NCBI GenBank assembly: GCA_963995525.1
Contig: OZ023209.1
Coordinates: 7,729,881-7,793,880, forward strand
DNA length: 64,000 nucleotides
Direction: 5' to 3'
DNA from: Escarpia spicata
Taxonomy: Eukaryota > Annelida > Polychaeta > Sabellida > Siboglinidae
How positions within the stretch are numbered: the first letter of the stretch is position 1; every line of letters begins with the position of its first letter. The notes under the pieces were generated by a model. The model saw only the letters and a program-made list of their open reading frames with translations, did no database searches and was not told the DNA's origin. Shown piece by piece: positions 59,603 to 64,000 of the stretch. A program made the position numbers and the translations under genes.

Positions 59603-62600
59603 AAAACTACAAACAACGACATGCCTTACACACCACAGACTACAAACTACAAACAACGACATGCCTTACACATCACATATTACAAACTACAAACAACGAC
59701 ATGCCTTACACACCACAGACTACAACTTACAAACAACACCATGCCTTACACACCACAGACTACAAACAACGACATGCCTTACACACCACATACTACAAAC
59801 TACAAACAACGACATGCCTTACACACCACAGACTACAAACTACAAACAACGACATGCCTTACACACCACAGACTACAACTTACAAACAACACCATGCCTT
59901 ACACACCACATACTACAAACTACAAACAACGACATGCCTTACACACCACAGACTACAAACTACAAACAACGACATGCCTTACACACCACAGACTACAAAT
60001 TACAAACAACACCATGCCTTACACACCACAGACTACAAACTACAAACAACGACATGCCTTACACATCACAGACTACAAACTACAAACAACGACATGCCTT
60101 ACAAACCACAGACTACAAACAACGACATGCCTTACACACCACAGACTACAAACTACAAACAACGACATGCCTTACACACCACAGACTACAAATTACAAAC
60201 AACACCATGCCTTACACACCACAGACTACAAACTACAAACAACGACATGCCTTACACATCACAGACTACAAACTACAAACAACGACATGCCTTACAAAAC
60301 ACAGACTACAAACAACGACATGCCTTACACACCACATACTACAAACTACAAACAACAACATGCCTTACACACCACAGACTACAAACTACAAACAACGACA
60401 TGCCTTACACACCACAGATTACAACCTACAAACAACGACATGCCTTACACACTACAGACTACAAACTACAAACAACGACATGCCTTGCACACCACAGACT
60501 ACAAACTACAAACAATGACATGCCTTACACACTACAGACTACAAACTACAAACAACGACATGCCTTACACACCACAGACTACAACCTACAAACAACGACA
60601 TGCCTTACACACTACAGACTACAAACTACAAACAACGACATGCCTTACACACTACAGACTACAAACTACAAACAACGACATGCCTTACACACCACAGACT
60701 ACAACCTACAAACAACGACATGCCTTACACACTACAGACTACAAACTACAAACAACGACATGCCTTACACACTACAGACTACAAACTACAAACAACGACA
60801 TGCCTTACACACCACAGACTACAAACTACAAACAACGACATGCCTTACACACTACAGACTACAAACTACAAACAACGACATGCCTTACACATCACAGACT
60901 ACAAACTACAAACAATGACATGCCTTACACACTACACACTACAAACTACAAACAACGACATGCCTTACACACCACAGACTACAACCTACAAACAACGACA
61001 AGCCTTACACACCAGAGACTACAAACCTCAAACAACAACATGCCTTACACACCACAGACTACAAACTACAAACAACGACATGCCTTACACACTACAGACT
61101 ACAACCTACAAACAACGACATGCCTTACACATCACAGACTACAAACTACAAACAATGACATGCCTTACACACTACATACTACAAACTACAAACAACGACA
61201 TGCCTTACACACCACAGACTACAACCTACAAACAACGACAAGCCTTACACCCCACAGACTACAAACTACAAACAACTACATGCCTTACACACCACAGACT
61301 ACAAACTATAAACAACGACATGCCTTACACACTACAGACTACAACCTACAAACAACGACAAGCCTTACACACCACAGACTACAAACTACAAACAACGACA
61401 TGCCTTACACACCACAGACTACAAACTACAAACAACGACATGCCTTACACACTACAGACTACAAACTACAAACAACGACATGTCTTACACATCACAGACT
61501 ACAAACTACAAACAATGACATGCCTTACACACTACAGACTACAAACTACAAACAACGACATGCCTTACACACCACAGACTACAACCTACAAACAACGACA
61601 AGCCTTACACACCACAGACTACAAACTACAAACAACGACATGCCTTACACACCACAGACTACAACCTACAAACAACGACATGCCTTACACACCACAGACT
61701 ACAAACTACAAACAACGACATGCATTACACACTACAGACTACAAACTACAAACAACGACATGCCTTACACACTACAGACTACAAACTACAAACAACGACA
61801 TGCTATACTCACCACAGACTACAAACTACAAACAACGACATGCCTTACACATCACAGACTACAAACTACAAACAACGACATGCCTTACACACCACAGACT
61901 ACAACCTACAAACAACGACATGCCTTACACACCACAGACTACAAACTACAAACAACGACATGCCTTACACACTACAGACTACAACCTACAAACAACGACA
62001 TGCCTTACACATCACAGACTACAAACTACAAACAATGACATGCCTTACACACTACAGACTACAAACTACAAACAACGACATGCCTTACACACCACAGTCT
62101 ACAACCTACAAACAACGACAAGCCTTACACATCACAGACTACAAACTACAAACAACGACAAGCCTTACACACCACAGACTACAAACTACAAACAACGACA
62201 TGCCTTACACACCACAGTCTACAACCTACAAACAACGACAAGCCTTACACATCGCAGACTACAAACTACAAACAACGACATGCCTTACACACCACAGACT
62301 ACAAACTACAAACAACGACATGCCTTACACACCACAGTCTACAACCTACAAACAACGACAAGCCTTACACATCGCAGACTACAAACTACAAACAACGACA
62401 TGCCTTACACACCACAGACTACAAACTACAAACAACGACATGCCTTACACATCACAGACTACAAACTACAAACAACGACAAGCCTTACACATCACATACT
62501 ACAAACAACGACATGCCTTACACACCACAGACTACAAACTACAAACAACGACATGCCTTACACACCACAGACTACAACCTACAAACAACGACATGCCTTA

Positions 62601-64000
62601 CACATCACAGACTACAAACTACAAACAACGACAAGCCTTACACACCACAGACTACAAACTACAAACAACGACAAGCCTTACACACCACAGACTACAAACT
62701 ACAAACAACGACATGCCTTACACACCACAGTCTACAACCTACAAACAACGACAAGCCTTACACATCACAGACTACAAACTACAAACAACGACATGCCTTA
62801 CACACCACAGACTACAACCTACAAACAACGACAAGCCTTACACACCACAGACTACAAACTACAAACAACGACATGCCTCACAAACCACAGACTACAAACT
62901 ACAAACAACGACATGCCTTACACACCACAGACTACAAACTACAAACAACGACATGCCTTACACACTAGAGACTACAAACTACAAACAACGACATGCCTTA
63001 CACATCACAGACTACAAACTACAAACAATGCCATGCCTTACACACTACAGACTACAAACTACAAACAACGACATGCCTTACACACCACAGACTACAACCT
63101 ACAAACGACGACAAGCCTTACACACCACAGACTACAAACTACAAACAACGACATGCCTTACACACCACAGACTACAAACTACAAACAACGACATGCCTTA
63201 CACACTACAGACTACAAACTACAAACAACGACATGCATTACACACTACAGACTTCAAACTACAAACAACGACATGCCTTACACACCACAGACTACAACCT
63301 ACAAACAACGACAAGCCTTACACACCACAGACTACAACCTACAAACAACGACATGCCTTACACACCACAGACTACAAACTACAAACAACGACATGCCTTA
63401 CACACTACAGACTACAAACTACAAACAACGACATGCCTTACACACTACAGACTACAAACTACAAACAACGACATGCCTTACACACCACAGACTACAAACT
63501 ACAAACAACGACATGCCTTACACATCACAGACTACAAACTACAAACAACGACATGCCTTACACACCACAGACTACAACCTACAAACAACGACATGCCTTA
63601 CACACCACAGACTACAAACTACAAACAACGACATGCCTTACACACCACAGACTACAACCTACAAACAACGACAAGCCTTACACACCACAGACTACAAACT
63701 ACAAACAACGACATGCCTTACACACCACAGATTACAAACTACAAACAACGACATGCCTTACACACTACAGACTACAACCTACAAACAACGACATGCCTTA
63801 CACATCACAGACTACAAACTACAAACAATGACATGCCTTACACACTACAGACTACAAACTACAAACAACGACATGCCTTACACACCACAGTTTACAACCT
63901 ACAAACAACGACAAGCCTTACACATCACAGACTACAAACTACAAACAACGACATGCCTTACACACCACAGACTACAAACTACAAACAACGACATGCCTTA
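59603..64000. repeat. 40-bp satellite array, about 110 copies, running off the window
   Basis: The unit holds actacaaactacaaacaacg then acatgccttacacaccacag. Nearly every copy is 40 bp; a few short ones drop 7 bp (for example near 59760 and 60115). Recurring variants: accacag/atcacag/actacag, tacaacct for tacaaact, acaagcc for acatgcc, caacacc, caatgac. No + frame of the basic unit has a stop, so ORFs of up to 812 residues cross it; 40 is not a multiple of three, so all three frames are used in turn. No spacers, hence not CRISPR. Not a gene. Confidence 0.97.

Noticed and set aside
59600..62038. An 812-residue + strand ORF (and 703-, 405- and 285-residue overlapping ones)
   Set aside because: It is the 40-bp satellite read through; the unit has no + stops in any frame and the 'protein' is a pure 40-residue cycle. 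No splice sites, start context or codon signature.
59603..64000. CRISPR-like array
   Set aside because: Units are contiguous with no unique spacers, and the context is an animal genome.

Overview
The window is nuclear DNA of an invertebrate animal. Genes are split into short exons (about 70-230 bp) with GT-AG borders and matching phases, separated by kilobase introns. The domains are animal ones (EGF, SEA, an SLC3-type transporter heavy chain, a LolA-like ectodomain). Non-LTR and Penelope-like retroelements, (CA)n/(GA)n/(AT)n tracts and tandem arrays fill the rest. I see no prokaryotic gene organisation. The style fits a marine lophotrochozoan or a cephalochordate, but the sequence alone does not settle the phylum.

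Region 1 (0.2-2.6 kb, + strand): end of a membrane-protein-like gene with three EGF exons of 114 bp and two exons of a SEA domain. The third EGF exon looks decayed. A retroelement tail follows (2.9-3.3 kb), then a 54-bp minisatellite (4.36-4.74 kb) that resembles the 3' tail of a CR1-like element seen at 52.4 kb.

Region 2 (4.87-15.39 kb, - strand): the best gene, twelve exons of an SLC3 (rBAT/4F2hc-like) amino-acid-transporter heavy chain with a cytoplasmic N-terminus, one membrane helix, a Cys just outside the membrane and a glycosidase-like GH13 ectodomain. All four GH13 catalytic motifs are altered. One intron holds a Penelope-like element flanked by an inverted copy of the neighbouring exon.

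Region 3 (15.4-36.4 kb): mostly intergenic or mobile. It holds a short hairpin element, a GC-rich inverted-repeat element, a probable DNA transposon containing four diverged copies of a ~197-bp repeat, several LINE bodies (two on +, one on -), and one unrecognised exon at 30.2 kb.

Region 4 (37.3-39.7 kb, + strand): a mucin-like Thr/Pro repeat followed by EGF fragments, with stops, a frame shift and lost cysteines; it looks like a decaying mucin/EGF gene. LINEs follow at 40.7-44.3 kb, one inserted into another.

Region 5 (46.3-59.6 kb, - strand): a type I membrane protein gene with a LolA-like ectodomain, eleven visible exons and a C-terminal membrane helix. Its introns carry long CA tracts and three LINE fragments. 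Immediately upstream of its first visible exon a 40-bp satellite begins (59.6 kb) and runs off the window end with about 110 copies. The long ORFs in that array are repeat artefacts.
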